Shown: piece after piece, positions 27,325 through 34,560 of the stretch | How the letters are laid out: the number at the start of each line of letters is the position of its first letter | Numbering within the stretch: position 1 is the stretch's first letter | Origin: Janibacter endophyticus | GTDB lineage: Bacteria; Actinomycetota; Actinomycetes; Actinomycetales; Dermatophilaceae | Length of the DNA: 64,000 nt | Direction of reading: 5' to 3' | NCBI RefSeq assembly: GCF_016888335.1 | Contig: NZ_JAFEJG010000004.1 | Coordinates: 2,232,001-2,296,000 of the forward strand | Translations under genes and position numbers: made by a program | Notes under the pieces: generated by a model | What the model was told of the DNA's origin: nothing | The model's database searches: none | What the model saw: the letters and a program-made list of their open reading frames with translations, nothing else

Positions 27325-28725
27325 CTACGAGTCGAAGCCGACCCCGAAGGCGTCGAGGGTGCGCAGCAGCACGCCCCGGCGACCGGTGCGGTCCTCACGG
27401 GCCAGCGCGGCGCGGGTGGCCTGCACGCCGAGGTAGCGCAGCGGCTCGGGAGGGAAGGGCATCGGCTTGTCCCGGACCATGGCCAGGGCGGTCCGCTCGG
27501 AGTCGACCCCGTCGAGGAGGTCGAGCGCGACCCGCGCGCCGAACCGGGTCGAGGCGACCCCCAGACCCGTGTAGCCGACGGCGTAGGAGACCCGGCCGTC
27601 CATCGCCGTGCCGAAGATCGGGGTGAAACGGGAGGTCGTGTCGATGACGCCGGCCCACCGGTGGGTGAAGCGCAGCCCCTCAAGCTGGGGGAAGATCTCG
27701 AAGAAGTGCCCGGCGAGCAGGTCGTGCGACGCCCCCTGCTCGAGCTCGGCGTCGACCCGGCCGCCGTAGTGGTAGCTCGCGTCGTACCCGCCGAAGAGGA
27801 CCCGGTCGTCGTGCGTGCGCCGGTAGTAGTGGAACTGGTTGCCGGCGTCGGTCAGACCCTCACGGTCCTCCCACCCGATCTGCGCGAGCTGGGCGGCGCT
27901 CAGCGGCTCGGACATCAGGACGTGGTCGTAGACCGGGATGACCCAGGCGCCGAGACGGCGCAGCAGAGCCGGGTAGGCACCGGTCGCCAGGAGCACCCGG
28001 TCGGCGACGACCGACCCGGTGTCGCCGACGAGGCGGACGGACCCCCCTTCGCGCTCCATGGACCGGACCGGGCTGGACTCGAGGACCCGCACGCCGCGAG
28101 CCCGCACCGTCTCGGCGAGGCCCCAGGCCAGGCGGGCCGGGTCGACCAGGCCCACCGTCGGGTCGTGCAGGCCCGCGAGGTAGCGCGGCGAGCGCACCCG
28201 CTCACGCGCGGCGGGCCCGTCGAGGAGGGTGACGTCGACGCCGTGCTCACGGTGCAGCGCGTGGGCCTCCTCGACGGCCGCTACCTGATGCTCGGTGAGC
28301 GCGAGGGTCAGCTCGCCAGGCACGTGGAGATCGCACTCGATCCCGAGCCGGTCGACGTCAGAGCACAGGCCGGCGAAGTTCTCTGCCCCGAGCCGCTCCA
28401 GCGTCTCGATCTCGTCGGGCCAGCAGGCGACACCCTGCGCGAGACCGTGCGTGAGCGACGGCGAGACGAACCCCCCGTTGCGGCCCGAGGCGCCGAACCC
28501 GACGGCTCCGCCCTCGATGACGACGATCTCGCGCCCCGGGTCTTCCTCCGCCGCCTGCAGCGCAGCCCACAGGCCGGTGAAGCCCGCGCCGACGATCGCG
28601 AGGTCCGCGCGCACGGCGCCCTGCAGGGTCTCGCCCGCCACGGGGACCGCCCGCTCGGCGGGGTCCGTCCAGTACGGCCGCCGAGCAGCCCCGACGAGGG
28701 CGGGGTGCCCCTCGTCGACGGTCAT
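27325..28725 (-). CDS. FAD-dependent amine/amino-acid oxidase (DAO family)
   Basis: 466 residues. The N-terminal Rossmann dinucleotide site is ADLAIVGAGFTGLWAALQA near residue 40, and GASGRNGGFVSP follows, as in gamma-glutamylputrescine oxidase (PuuB-like) and other DAO-family oxidases. The C-terminal half has RWAGVIDTTSRFTPIFG and YAVGYTGLGVASTRFGA. Likely oxidises an amine or N-methyl amino acid, transferring electrons to oxygen; substrate unknown, with no catabolic neighbours. TAACCT is 6 bases before the ATG (leaderless). Convergent with the CAU tRNA. Confidence 0.87.
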   Translation of the reverse strand: MTVDEGHPALVGAARRPYWTDPAERAVPVAGETLQGAVRADLAIVGAGFTGLWAALQAAEEDPGREIVVIEGGAVGFGASGRNGGFVSPSLTHGLAQGVACWPDEIETLERLGAENFAGLCSDVDRLGIECDLHVPGELTLALTEHQVAAVEEAHALHREHGVDVTLLDGPAARERVRSPRYLAGLHDPTVGLVDPARLAWGLAETVRARGVRVLESSPVRSMEREGGSVRLVGDTGSVVADRVLLATGAYPALLRRLGAWVIPVYDHVLMSEPLSAAQLAQIGWEDREGLTDAGNQFHYYRRTHDDRVLFGGYDASYHYGGRVDAELEQGASHDLLAGHFFEIFPQLEGLRFTHRWAGVIDTTSRFTPIFGTAMDGRVSYAVGYTGLGVASTRFGARVALDLLDGVDSERTALAMVRDKPMPFPPEPLRYLGVQATRAALAREDRTGRRGVLLRTLDAFGVGFDS

Positions 28726-28731
28726 GGGAGG

Positions 28732-28737
28732 AGGTTA
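28732..28737 (-). promoter_or_regulatory. -10 element TAACCT for leaderless FAD oxidase mRNA
   Basis: TAACCT, six bases, then ATG at 28725. Confidence 0.6.
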
Positions 28738-28819
28738 GCGGTGACGACCGGGTCACAACTGACCCGGTCGCCCCCCGCGTCCGCGTACCGCGCGCGCGAG
28801 CGGTGCAAGGATGGGAGCC

Positions 28820-29773
28820 ATGGTCAGGGGAGGCGCACGTCGAGCGGTGCTCGCGCTCATCCTGGCCCCGCTGCTCGCCGCGTGCAGCCGCGGCGTCGCC
28901 GTCCCGCCGAGCACGTCGTCGAGCACGCCGCCCGAGAGCACCTCGACCGCCGCGCAGTCGACGACCCCGGCGCCCGCGAGCCCGGAGCTGCTCCGGGTCG
29001 CCGTCCCCTTCGACCAGCCCGGTCTCGGCATGCGCGAGGACGACGAGTACTCGGGGATCGATGTCGCCGTCGCCCGGTACGTGGCCCAGCAGCTCGGCGC
29101 CCAGCGCCTCGAGCTCCTCCAGGCCATCCCCGACCAGCGCGAGACCCTCCTCGCCACGGGGCAGGCCGACCTCGTCATCGCGACGTACTCGATGACGCCC
29201 GAACGCTCCGAGCAGGTCCTCTTCGCCGGCCCCTACCTCGTCACCGGGCAGGACCTGCTCGTCCCGCGAGGGAGCAAGGTCCGCTCCGTGGAGCATCTCC
29301 GCGGTCAGTCCGTGTGCGGCGCCGCCGGGTCGGCCTCGGTCAAGCGCCTCGTCGACGACCACCCCGGCCTGCACATCGTCGAGCGTCCCACGGTCGGCGA
29401 GTGCGTCGAGCTCCTCCGCGAGCGCGAGGTCGGCGCGGTGACCTCGGACACGACGATCCTCGCGGGCTACCTCGAGGCCGACAAGGACGAGCGGTCGACG
29501 CTGCGTCTGGCGGGCGTCGACATCGGGCGGGAGTCCTACGGGGTCGGCATGTCGCCCGACGACGAGGAGCTCTGCTACCGCGTGAGCGAGGCGCTGCGCA
29601 CGATGGTCTCCTCGGGCGAGTGGCGCAAGGCGGTCCGAGCCAACCTGCCCGGGCCCGAGGTCATCGGTACGCAGAGCTATGTCGACCCGGAGGTCACCTC
29701 CTGCACGGCACCCCCGACGAGCTCGACCACGTCATCGACGTCGTCGGCGTCCTCGACGTCCGAGAGCGGCTGA
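28820..29773 (+). CDS. ABC-type amino acid substrate-binding lipoprotein (orphan)
   Basis: 317 residues. A lipoprotein signal peptide ends LLAAC with the lipid-anchored Cys22, followed by a Ser/Thr/Pro-rich tether to about residue 55. The periplasmic-binding domain (SBP_bac_3 type) has FSGIDVAVARYVAQQL-like and ADLVIATYSMTPERSEQVLFAGPY blocks, the glutamate/polar amino-acid class. The last 25 residues are almost all Ser and Thr. No permease or ATPase adjoins, so it must work with a distant transporter or as a sensor. ATG 28820 fits AAGGAT 7 bases upstream; ATG 28811 is an alternative. Confidence 0.88.
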   Translation: MVRGGARRAVLALILAPLLAACSRGVAVPPSTSSSTPPESTSTAAQSTTPAPASPELLRVAVPFDQPGLGMREDDEYSGIDVAVARYVAQQLGAQRLELLQAIPDQRETLLATGQADLVIATYSMTPERSEQVLFAGPYLVTGQDLLVPRGSKVRSVEHLRGQSVCGAAGSASVKRLVDDHPGLHIVERPTVGECVELLREREVGAVTSDTTILAGYLEADKDERSTLRLAGVDIGRESYGVGMSPDDEELCYRVSEALRTMVSSGEWRKAVRANLPGPEVIGTQSYVDPEVTSCTAPPTSSTTSSTSSASSTSESG

Positions 29774-29782
29774 GCACGCAGA

Positions 29783-29808
29783 AGGCCCGGACACGGATGT
29801 CCGGGCCT
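29783..29808 (+). terminator. hairpin after substrate-binding lipoprotein
   Basis: AGGCCCGGACA, loop CGGA, TGTCCGGGCCT: a perfect 11-base-pair stem nine bases after the stop codon. Confidence 0.75.
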
Positions 29809-29814
29809 GACCTG

Positions 29815-29841
29815 CTGGGTGCTCCCCCAGCGGGACTCGGA
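29815..29841 (-). repeat. degenerate copy of tRNA-Asn 3' end
   Basis: CTGGGTGCTCCCCC then GGGACTCGG on the plus strand repeats the 3' end and T arm of the tRNA-Asn gene found 380 bases downstream (TTGGGTGCTCCCCC, GGACTCGAAC). Thirteen consecutive bases are identical and the rest is diverged. There is no D arm or anticodon arm, so it is a fragment. It resembles a remnant attachment site or an old tRNA duplication. Confidence 0.45.
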
Positions 29842-29849
29842 CGCAGGAC

Positions 29850-30075
29850 GGTCCTGCGACCGGCCGGGGCCGAGCACGCGTCCCGCGTGCTGCGGGCGGC
29901 CCTGGACGACATCGGACTCGCTGAGCCGAGTTCACGGTAGAGATCATCGACCCCGACGAGGCAGCCCAGGCTCGGCACTTCGCGGGCTCCCCGGCGTTCG
30001 TCGCCAACGGGATCGACGTGTTCGGCGGTCAGGGAGCCCGGTCTCCCTTGAGCGCGGCGAGCCGGTTCGCGGGAT
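29850..30075 (+). pseudogene. remnant of small thioredoxin-fold protein gene
   Basis: Two reading frames encode parts of one protein: HASRVLRAALDDIGLAEP up to about 29930, then, one frame away, EFTVEIIDPDEAAQARHFAG followed by SPAFVANGIDVFGG. The GSPxFxxNGxDxF pattern is that of short thioredoxin-like proteins found beside mercury and organomercurial genes and elsewhere. The N-terminal cysteine motif is missing or unrecognisable, there is one frameshift near 29930, and the C-terminus is lost. Flanked by the tRNA fragment and tRNA-Asn. Family assignment is tentative. Confidence 0.5.
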
Positions 30076-30095
30076 CCTTTGGTGGCGTTGGGAAG

Positions 30096-30105
30096 CCCCC
30101 CCCCC
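30096..30105. repeat. C10 homopolymer tract
   Basis: Ten consecutive C residues in the decayed interval before tRNA-Asn. No open gene crosses it. It may be a sequencing weak point or a slippage site. Confidence 0.7.
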
Positions 30106-30197
30106 ACGACAGCGGGCTCGACGATGCAGGGTCGATGCGCAGGACGACAAGAGAACCCCCGAGCTGGCGTCTCCGCAGTTCAGGGGCTTCTTGGGTG

Positions 30198-30270
30198 CTC
30201 CCCCGGTTGGACTCGAACCAACAACCTGCCGATTAACAGTCGGCTGCTCTGCCAATTGAGCTACAGGGGA
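30198..30270 (-). tRNA. tRNA-Asn (anticodon GTT)
   Basis: 73 bases. Acceptor TCCCCTG/CGGGGGA, D arm GCTCAATTGGCAGAGC, anticodon loop CTGTTAA, T arm GTTGG-TTCGAGT-CCAAC, discriminator G. No encoded CCA. A partial copy of its 3' end lies downstream of it at 29815-29841. Confidence 0.97.
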
Positions 30271-30326
30271 TCGCGCCGCAGCGCTGCGCCACCATAGCAA
30301 GAAGATCCCGGCGCGCGAAAACCGGA

Positions 30327-30821
30327 TCAGCGCTCCAGACCGACGTGCTCGGCCAGCCGCGCGAGGGCCTCCTCGACCCCGTGGCGAAGGGGTGGGAGGT
30401 CAGGGTCTGCGCCCTGCCGGTAGATGGTCTGGACGGAGAGCCGGTCGTCGCGGGGATCCTTGCGCAGGACCACCCGGGCGGCGTTGACCCGGTCCACCAC
30501 GACGTGCTCGGTGAGGACGACGCTGGCCTGGACCCGCTCGCGGAAGGCCATGGTCACCGGGCCGGCGTCGGGCAGCACCCACGCCCCCGGGTCGCGACCG
30601 TCGACGAAGCTCGCCCACAGCTCGTCACTCTCCGGGCGCCAGCCTCCACCGTCGACGAGGTGCCAGGGCGCGCGCACGGCGCCCTCACCCTCGACGACGA
30701 GCCGGTGGTTGGTCACGGCCAGGACCCCGCCGTCGGCGGTCGTGGCGGCCGCGACGACCCGCTCCCCCGGCTCGAGGCCGGACGGCGGGTCGACGCGTGG
30801 ACGACGTCGGAAGAGGCTCAT
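30327..30821 (-). CDS. conserved protein downstream of dnaG, function unknown
   Basis: 164 residues, soluble, no catalytic motif recognised. The sequence LEPGERVVAAATTADGGVLAVTNHRLVV followed by alternating strands suggests a PH-like beta fold (as in proteins that turn a surface value into a binding platform), and a C-terminal helix HGVEEALARLAEHVG. The ATG overlaps the dnaG stop by four bases, so it is translated from the dnaG message; actinobacterial dnaG genes often have such a partner. No function is proposed. Confidence 0.82.
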   Translation of the reverse strand: MSLFRRRPRVDPPSGLEPGERVVAAATTADGGVLAVTNHRLVVEGEGAVRAPWHLVDGGGWRPESDELWASFVDGRDPGAWVLPDAGPVTMAFRERVQASVVLTEHVVVDRVNAARVVLRKDPRDDRLSVQTIYRQGADPDLPPLRHGVEEALARLAEHVGLER

Positions 30822-32740
30822 CGGGAGATCCCGTCTCTGATCGCGGCGCGCTGCCGCTCGAGCGCCTGGAGGCGCAGGGAGAGCTCGCGCACCTGGGTCG
30901 GGTCGGCCTGCGGGTCGGCGCCCAGGCGTCGCATCGTCGCCATGCTGTCGGCGATCTGGCGGCTGATCTGCTGCTCCCGGACCCGGGCGACGAGCGAGTC
31001 GGTGTAGGCCCGCGGGGGCATCCCGGTCGAGGGGTCGTGGACGACCGGCACCGGGGCCACGGCGAGCTCGGCGAGCAGCCCCCGCACGGTGAGGGAGGCC
31101 GCCTCGCCGAGGAGTGCGTGCCAGCCCGCGAGCGAGAGGTCCGGGCGCAGGCCGACCGCCCGGACAGCGTCGAGCACGGCGCGGTGGGCGGGGGCGCTGA
31201 TCGCGGCCGGGTCCCAGGTCTCGATCCCGGCCTCGGCGAAGAGCGCCGGGTACTGCAGGAGCGACTGGAAGAGCTGCCGCTCGGCCGCCACGACGGGGTC
31301 GCGCAGGTCGGGGGCGGGCATGCTCATCGCGGCCTCGCCCGGTGTGGGCTCGGGCGCCTGCTCGCCACGCCGCTCCGGCGTCCTGGCGTCGGGGGCGACG
31401 GCGAGCCGGCCGGCACGCTGCGTGGCCGTGCGCATCTGGTCGACCTCGACGCCGACCCAGCCGGCCACCGTCCGGATGTACTCCGGCCGCAGCGCGGTGT
31501 CGCGGATGGCGTTGATGATCGGCGCGACGGCACCCATGGCACGCACCCGGCCCTCGGCCGTCGTGAGGTCGAAGCGGGCCAGCGTCGTGCGGACCGCGAA
31601 CTCGAACATCGGCACGGCGGAGTCGACGAGGTCGCGGACCGCGGCGTCACCCTCGCGCAGGCGCAGGTCGCACGGGTCCATGCCCTCCCGGGCGACGGCC
31701 ACGAAGGACTGGCTCGCCCACCGCTGGTCCTCGGCGTACGCCTTCATCGCCGCCTTCTGCCCCGCGGCGTCCCCGTCGAAGGTGAAGATCACCTTGGCCG
31801 GGGTGAGGTCGGCCTCGTCGCGCACGATCCGGCGCAGCGCCTTGATGTGGTCGACGGTGAAGGAGGTCCCGCACGTCGCGATCGCGTGCGGCACCCCGGC
31901 GAGGTGGGCCGCCATGACGTCGGTGTAGCCCTCGACGACGACCGCCTTGCGGTCATCGCTGATCGCCTTCTTGGCCAGGTCGAGCCCGTAGAGGACCGAG
32001 GTCTTCTTGTAGATCGGCGTCTCGGAGGTGTTGAGGAACTTCGCCGGGCTGCGGTCGTCGTCGAAGAGGCGGCGAGCGCCGAAGCCGATGGTGTCCCCGG
32101 TCGTGTCGCGGATCGGCCAGATGAGCCGTCCGCGGAAGCGGTCGTACAGGCCGCGCGACCCGCGCCCGGAGAGCCCGGCCGTCGTCAGCTCGTCCGCGGT
32201 GAAGCCCTTCTCCAGGAGGTAGCGGGTGAGCACCTCGCCACCCCGCGGCGCGAAGCCGACCCCGAAGCGCTCCGCCTCCGGCCGCAGGAAGCCGCGCTCC
32301 CGGAGGTAGTCCCGCCCCGCCCGCGCCTGCGGGCCGGTCACGAGCTGCTCGTGGTAGAACTCCTCGGCCACGCGGTGCGCCTCGATGAGCCGCGAGCGCT
32401 TGCCCAGGCCCATCCCGTCGCGCGGTCCGCCGCCCTCCTCGTAGCGCAGCTCGAGGCCGAGCCTGCTCGCGAGCCGCTCGACGGACTCGGTGAAGGTGAG
32501 GTGGTCGACCTTCTGCACGAAGTCGAGGACATCTCCCCCTTCGCCGCAGCCGAAGCAGTGGTAGGACCCCACCGACTCCCGGACGGTGAAGGACGGGGTC
32601 TTCTCGTCGTGGAAGGGGCACAGCCCCTTCATCGCCCCCACGCCGGCCGGGCGCAGGGTGACGTGCTCGCGGACGACGTCGGTGATCGAGGTGCGCTCCT
32701 TGACGCTCGCGACGTCCTCAGCCCGGATCCTGCCCGCCAC
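30818..32740 (-). CDS. dnaG: DNA primase
   Basis: Synthesises RNA primers at replication forks. 640 residues. N-terminal CHC2 zinc finger with Cys41, His44, Cys62 and Cys65 (CPFHDEKTPSF, YHCFGCGEGGD); catalytic core with RGRLIWPIRDTTGDTIGFGAR; TOPRIM domain with VVVEGYTDVM and FTFDGDAAGQKA; C-terminal helicase-binding region after about residue 460. GTG start behind a good GGAGGTGAGAC. dgt, its usual actinobacterial neighbour, lies just upstream, separated here by a three-gene peptidase locus. Confidence 0.97.
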   Translation of the reverse strand: MAGRIRAEDVASVKERTSITDVVREHVTLRPAGVGAMKGLCPFHDEKTPSFTVRESVGSYHCFGCGEGGDVLDFVQKVDHLTFTESVERLASRLGLELRYEEGGGPRDGMGLGKRSRLIEAHRVAEEFYHEQLVTGPQARAGRDYLRERGFLRPEAERFGVGFAPRGGEVLTRYLLEKGFTADELTTAGLSGRGSRGLYDRFRGRLIWPIRDTTGDTIGFGARRLFDDDRSPAKFLNTSETPIYKKTSVLYGLDLAKKAISDDRKAVVVEGYTDVMAAHLAGVPHAIATCGTSFTVDHIKALRRIVRDEADLTPAKVIFTFDGDAAGQKAAMKAYAEDQRWASQSFVAVAREGMDPCDLRLREGDAAVRDLVDSAVPMFEFAVRTTLARFDLTTAEGRVRAMGAVAPIINAIRDTALRPEYIRTVAGWVGVEVDQMRTATQRAGRLAVAPDARTPERRGEQAPEPTPGEAAMSMPAPDLRDPVVAAERQLFQSLLQYPALFAEAGIETWDPAAISAPAHRAVLDAVRAVGLRPDLSLAGWHALLGEAASLTVRGLLAELAVAPVPVVHDPSTGMPPRAYTDSLVARVREQQISRQIADSMATMRRLGADPQADPTQVRELSLRLQALERQRAAIRDGISR

Positions 32741-32784
32741 GTCTCACCTCCGTCGTCCCGTCCCCGGGAGTGTATGTGGCGGGC

Positions 32785-33141
32785 TCAGGGGAGAGGCACG
32801 AGCATGACGCGGCCCCCCTGGCCGCCGGGCTCGCCCGAGTCCCCCTCGGACCAGATCGCCTCGACGCGATACTCCTCGTCGGCCACGCGGATCTCGTGCC
32901 CGACGCTCACCTCGGTGGGGGTCGAGGGCGAGCCGTCCTCGGAGATGCGCAGCGTCGCTCCCGAGTCCTCGAACGTCGTGGCGACGACCGAGGAGCCGGC
33001 GACGTCGGCCGGGGCGTTCTCCTCCAGGACGAGCGCGCCCGCGGGCGTGGTCTCCGGGGCCGAGGAGTCCTCGGACGAGCAGCCGGTCAGCCCGACGAGC
33101 ACGGCGAGGACGAGCGCGGGAGCCCCCCGCAGCGCGGTCAC
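32785..33141 (-). CDS. small secreted lipoprotein, function unknown
   Basis: 118 residues. Lipobox VGLTGC with lipidated Cys21, then a Ser/Glu-rich stretch and a compact beta-rich domain (EVSVGHEIRVADEEYRVEAIW). Anchored outside the membrane. The GTG start overlaps the stop of the preceding small gene by four bases (GTGA), so it belongs to the same transcript as the calpain-type peptidase. Its final strands resemble those of the neighbouring 90-residue protein (both keep a G-E/D-x-V pattern with a closing V-V strand), so the two may be relatives in different compartments. No database family is recognised. Confidence 0.78.
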   Translation of the reverse strand: MTALRGAPALVLAVLVGLTGCSSEDSSAPETTPAGALVLEENAPADVAGSSVVATTFEDSGATLRISEDGSPSTPTEVSVGHEIRVADEEYRVEAIWSEGDSGEPGGQGGRVMLVPLP

Positions 33142-33410
33142 GACTCCTCGCCGTCGGCGCGCGACACGGTCACGGTGCCGGTCGAGCGGCCGGGAGGCCC
33201 CTCGTGGCCTCCCCCGCTGATCGCCACCACCGTGACGGTCGTCCCCCCGACCTCGACCCGGTCGCCGACGACGACCCTGTGCACGGTGACCGTCTCGCCC
33301 GGGAGGGTGACGCGCAGCTGGGCGCGCTCGCCGTCCATGACGTTCGTCGCGACGACGTGCGCCCCCCACACCTGCGTGGGGATGTTCTGGTCCAACGTGA
33401 TCGTGCTCAT
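33138..33410 (-). CDS. small beta-rich cytosolic protein, function unknown
   Basis: 90 residues, no signal peptide or membrane segment. Alternating strands (THVVATNVMDGERAQLRVTL-like, then VTVHRVVVGDRVEVGGTTVTVV) suggest a small beta-barrel or sandwich. GAAGGAG stands six bases before the ATG. It follows the peptidase gene by 11 bases and its stop overlaps the lipoprotein start. A partner, inhibitor or immunity role for the peptidase is a reasonable guess from position only. Confidence 0.78.
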   Translation of the reverse strand: MSTITLDQNIPTQVWGAHVVATNVMDGERAQLRVTLPGETVTVHRVVVGDRVEVGGTTVTVVAISGGGHEGPPGRSTGTVTVSRADGEES

Positions 33411-33421
33411 GGCGTGCTCCT

Positions 33422-34150
33422 TCACTTCCTGGCCGAGCCGACGTCGAAGCGGGCGAACCGCTCCTCGAACTCCTCGTAGGTCATCGTGATCGGCGGCTCG
33501 TGGCTGCCCCAGGGGTTCTGCACCGTGACGTTGCCGTCGTCGTCGATCCCCGTGACGGTGTAGGCGTGGTTGCTCACGAGCTCGCCGGCGGAGGCCTTGT
33601 CCCCGTCGCCGTTGGTGGAGGCGATGATCACGCCCCCGTCCTCCAGCCGGGACCGGAGGTCGGCGGCGGGCGGGAGGTCCTTGTTGTCCCAGGGGAAGAA
33701 GCCCTCGTCGTAGGTCTGGACGGGCTCGCCCGTCATGGCCTCGATGGCCCGCGAGGGCCAGTCGCCGTCGAGGTCCTCGTAGCTGCCGCCCATGTGCTGC
33801 GCCATGGCCTTCTCGTACAGCAACGGCCACAGCTCGCGCTCGCCCTCGTTGTCGGCGTACGTGGGATCCCCGTCCACGGCTGGGAACTCGGCCGTCACCG
33901 TGACCTCGACCGGCTCGCCACGCTCGTAGAGCGTGATGGTGTACGTGCCGTCGTCGTTGGCCCGGATGTTGTCCGCGATGAGCTCGGGGTTCGCGGCGGC
34001 GACCCCACGCATCGTCGAGATGAGCCAGCAGTCACCCAGGGCACCCTGCATGACGTCCTCCGGGGAGGCGCCGTCCTGGACGACCGGGCCCTCGATGGGC
34101 TCGTAGGTCGACTGGTCGTCCTTGTCCCGCAGGCCCGGGTTGCTCCCCAC
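33422..34150 (-). CDS. calpain-type (C2) cysteine peptidase, C-terminal part
   Basis: About 240 residues with a full papain-fold catalytic set: Cys in ALGDCWLISTM (codon 34030-34028), His in SNHAYTVTGID (near 33567) and Asn in VQNPWGSHE. This is the calpain/peptidase C2 signature, uncommon in bacteria. There is no good start in this frame; the GTG at 34150 is only formal. Immediately upstream, in the other frame, is a WXG-type helical domain, and a single-base loss in a run of five G would explain the split, so the native product is probably one WXG-linker-C2 protein. Two small genes follow on the same transcript. Confidence 0.78.
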   Translation of the reverse strand: MGSNPGLRDKDDQSTYEPIEGPVVQDGASPEDVMQGALGDCWLISTMRGVAAANPELIADNIRANDDGTYTITLYERGEPVEVTVTAEFPAVDGDPTYADNEGERELWPLLYEKAMAQHMGGSYEDLDGDWPSRAIEAMTGEPVQTYDEGFFPWDNKDLPPAADLRSRLEDGGVIIASTNGDGDKASAGELVSNHAYTVTGIDDDGNVTVQNPWGSHEPPITMTYEEFEERFARFDVGSARK

Positions 34151-34479
34151 CCCGTCACCGGGTGGTGTCCCCCACCCGACGGCAGGGCCCCACCCACCGG
34201 CCCGCCCTCGACCGAGGAGACCTGCTCCTGACCCCGTGCCTGCGCCTGGAGCTGCGCGGCGAGGCGCCGCACCCCGTCCTCGACGAGGACGAGGTGCCGC
34301 TCCGCACCGCGCCAGCGGTGCTGGAAGTGCTGCGCGTCCGGCCCCTGCCAGACCTCGGTCAGCCGGCTCGCGGCCCGTCGTGCCCCCTGCCGGGCCCCCT
34401 CCATCTCGCTCGCGTGGCGGAGCAGGGCGCGCTCGCTGGCGCGCACCCGCTCGACATCCATCCCCTCGGTGACGCTCAT
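33895..34479 (-). CDS. WXG100-like N-terminal domain, out of frame with the C2 peptidase
   Basis: From ATG 34479 the first 90 residues are helical with TEVWQGPDAQHFQ, a W-x-G turn at residues 44-46 between two long amphipathic helices, the layout of ESX/type VII-secreted domains. After the Gly/Pro linker (about residue 105, near 34170) the frame no longer matches anything and runs across the peptidase coding sequence until 33895. The real gene almost certainly continues in the peptidase frame. Either the locus is a pseudogene, or the base call in the five-G run at 34169-34173 is short by one. Confidence 0.65.
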   Translation of the reverse strand: MSVTEGMDVERVRASERALLRHASEMEGARQGARRAASRLTEVWQGPDAQHFQHRWRGAERHLVLVEDGVRRLAAQLQAQARGQEQVSSVEGGPVGGALPSGGGHHPVTGWGATRACGTRTTSRPTSPSRARSSRTAPPRRTSCRVPWVTAGSSRRCVGSPPRTPSSSRTTSGPTTTARTPSRSTSVASRSRSR

Positions 34480-34560
34480 GCCCTCGCCCCTGACTCGGCG
34501 GCTCCTGTCCGGTCACGCGAGAGGGCCCGCGCCGTCGTCTCCATGGGGAGCACTCCCCGG

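Noticed and set aside
29815-29841. A second functional tRNA upstream of tRNA-Asn
   Set aside because: Only the 3' quarter of a tRNA is present; no D arm, anticodon arm or matching 5' acceptor strand can be found.
30096-30105. C10 tract as a phase-variable switch
   Set aside because: No intact gene spans the tract and its surroundings are decayed.
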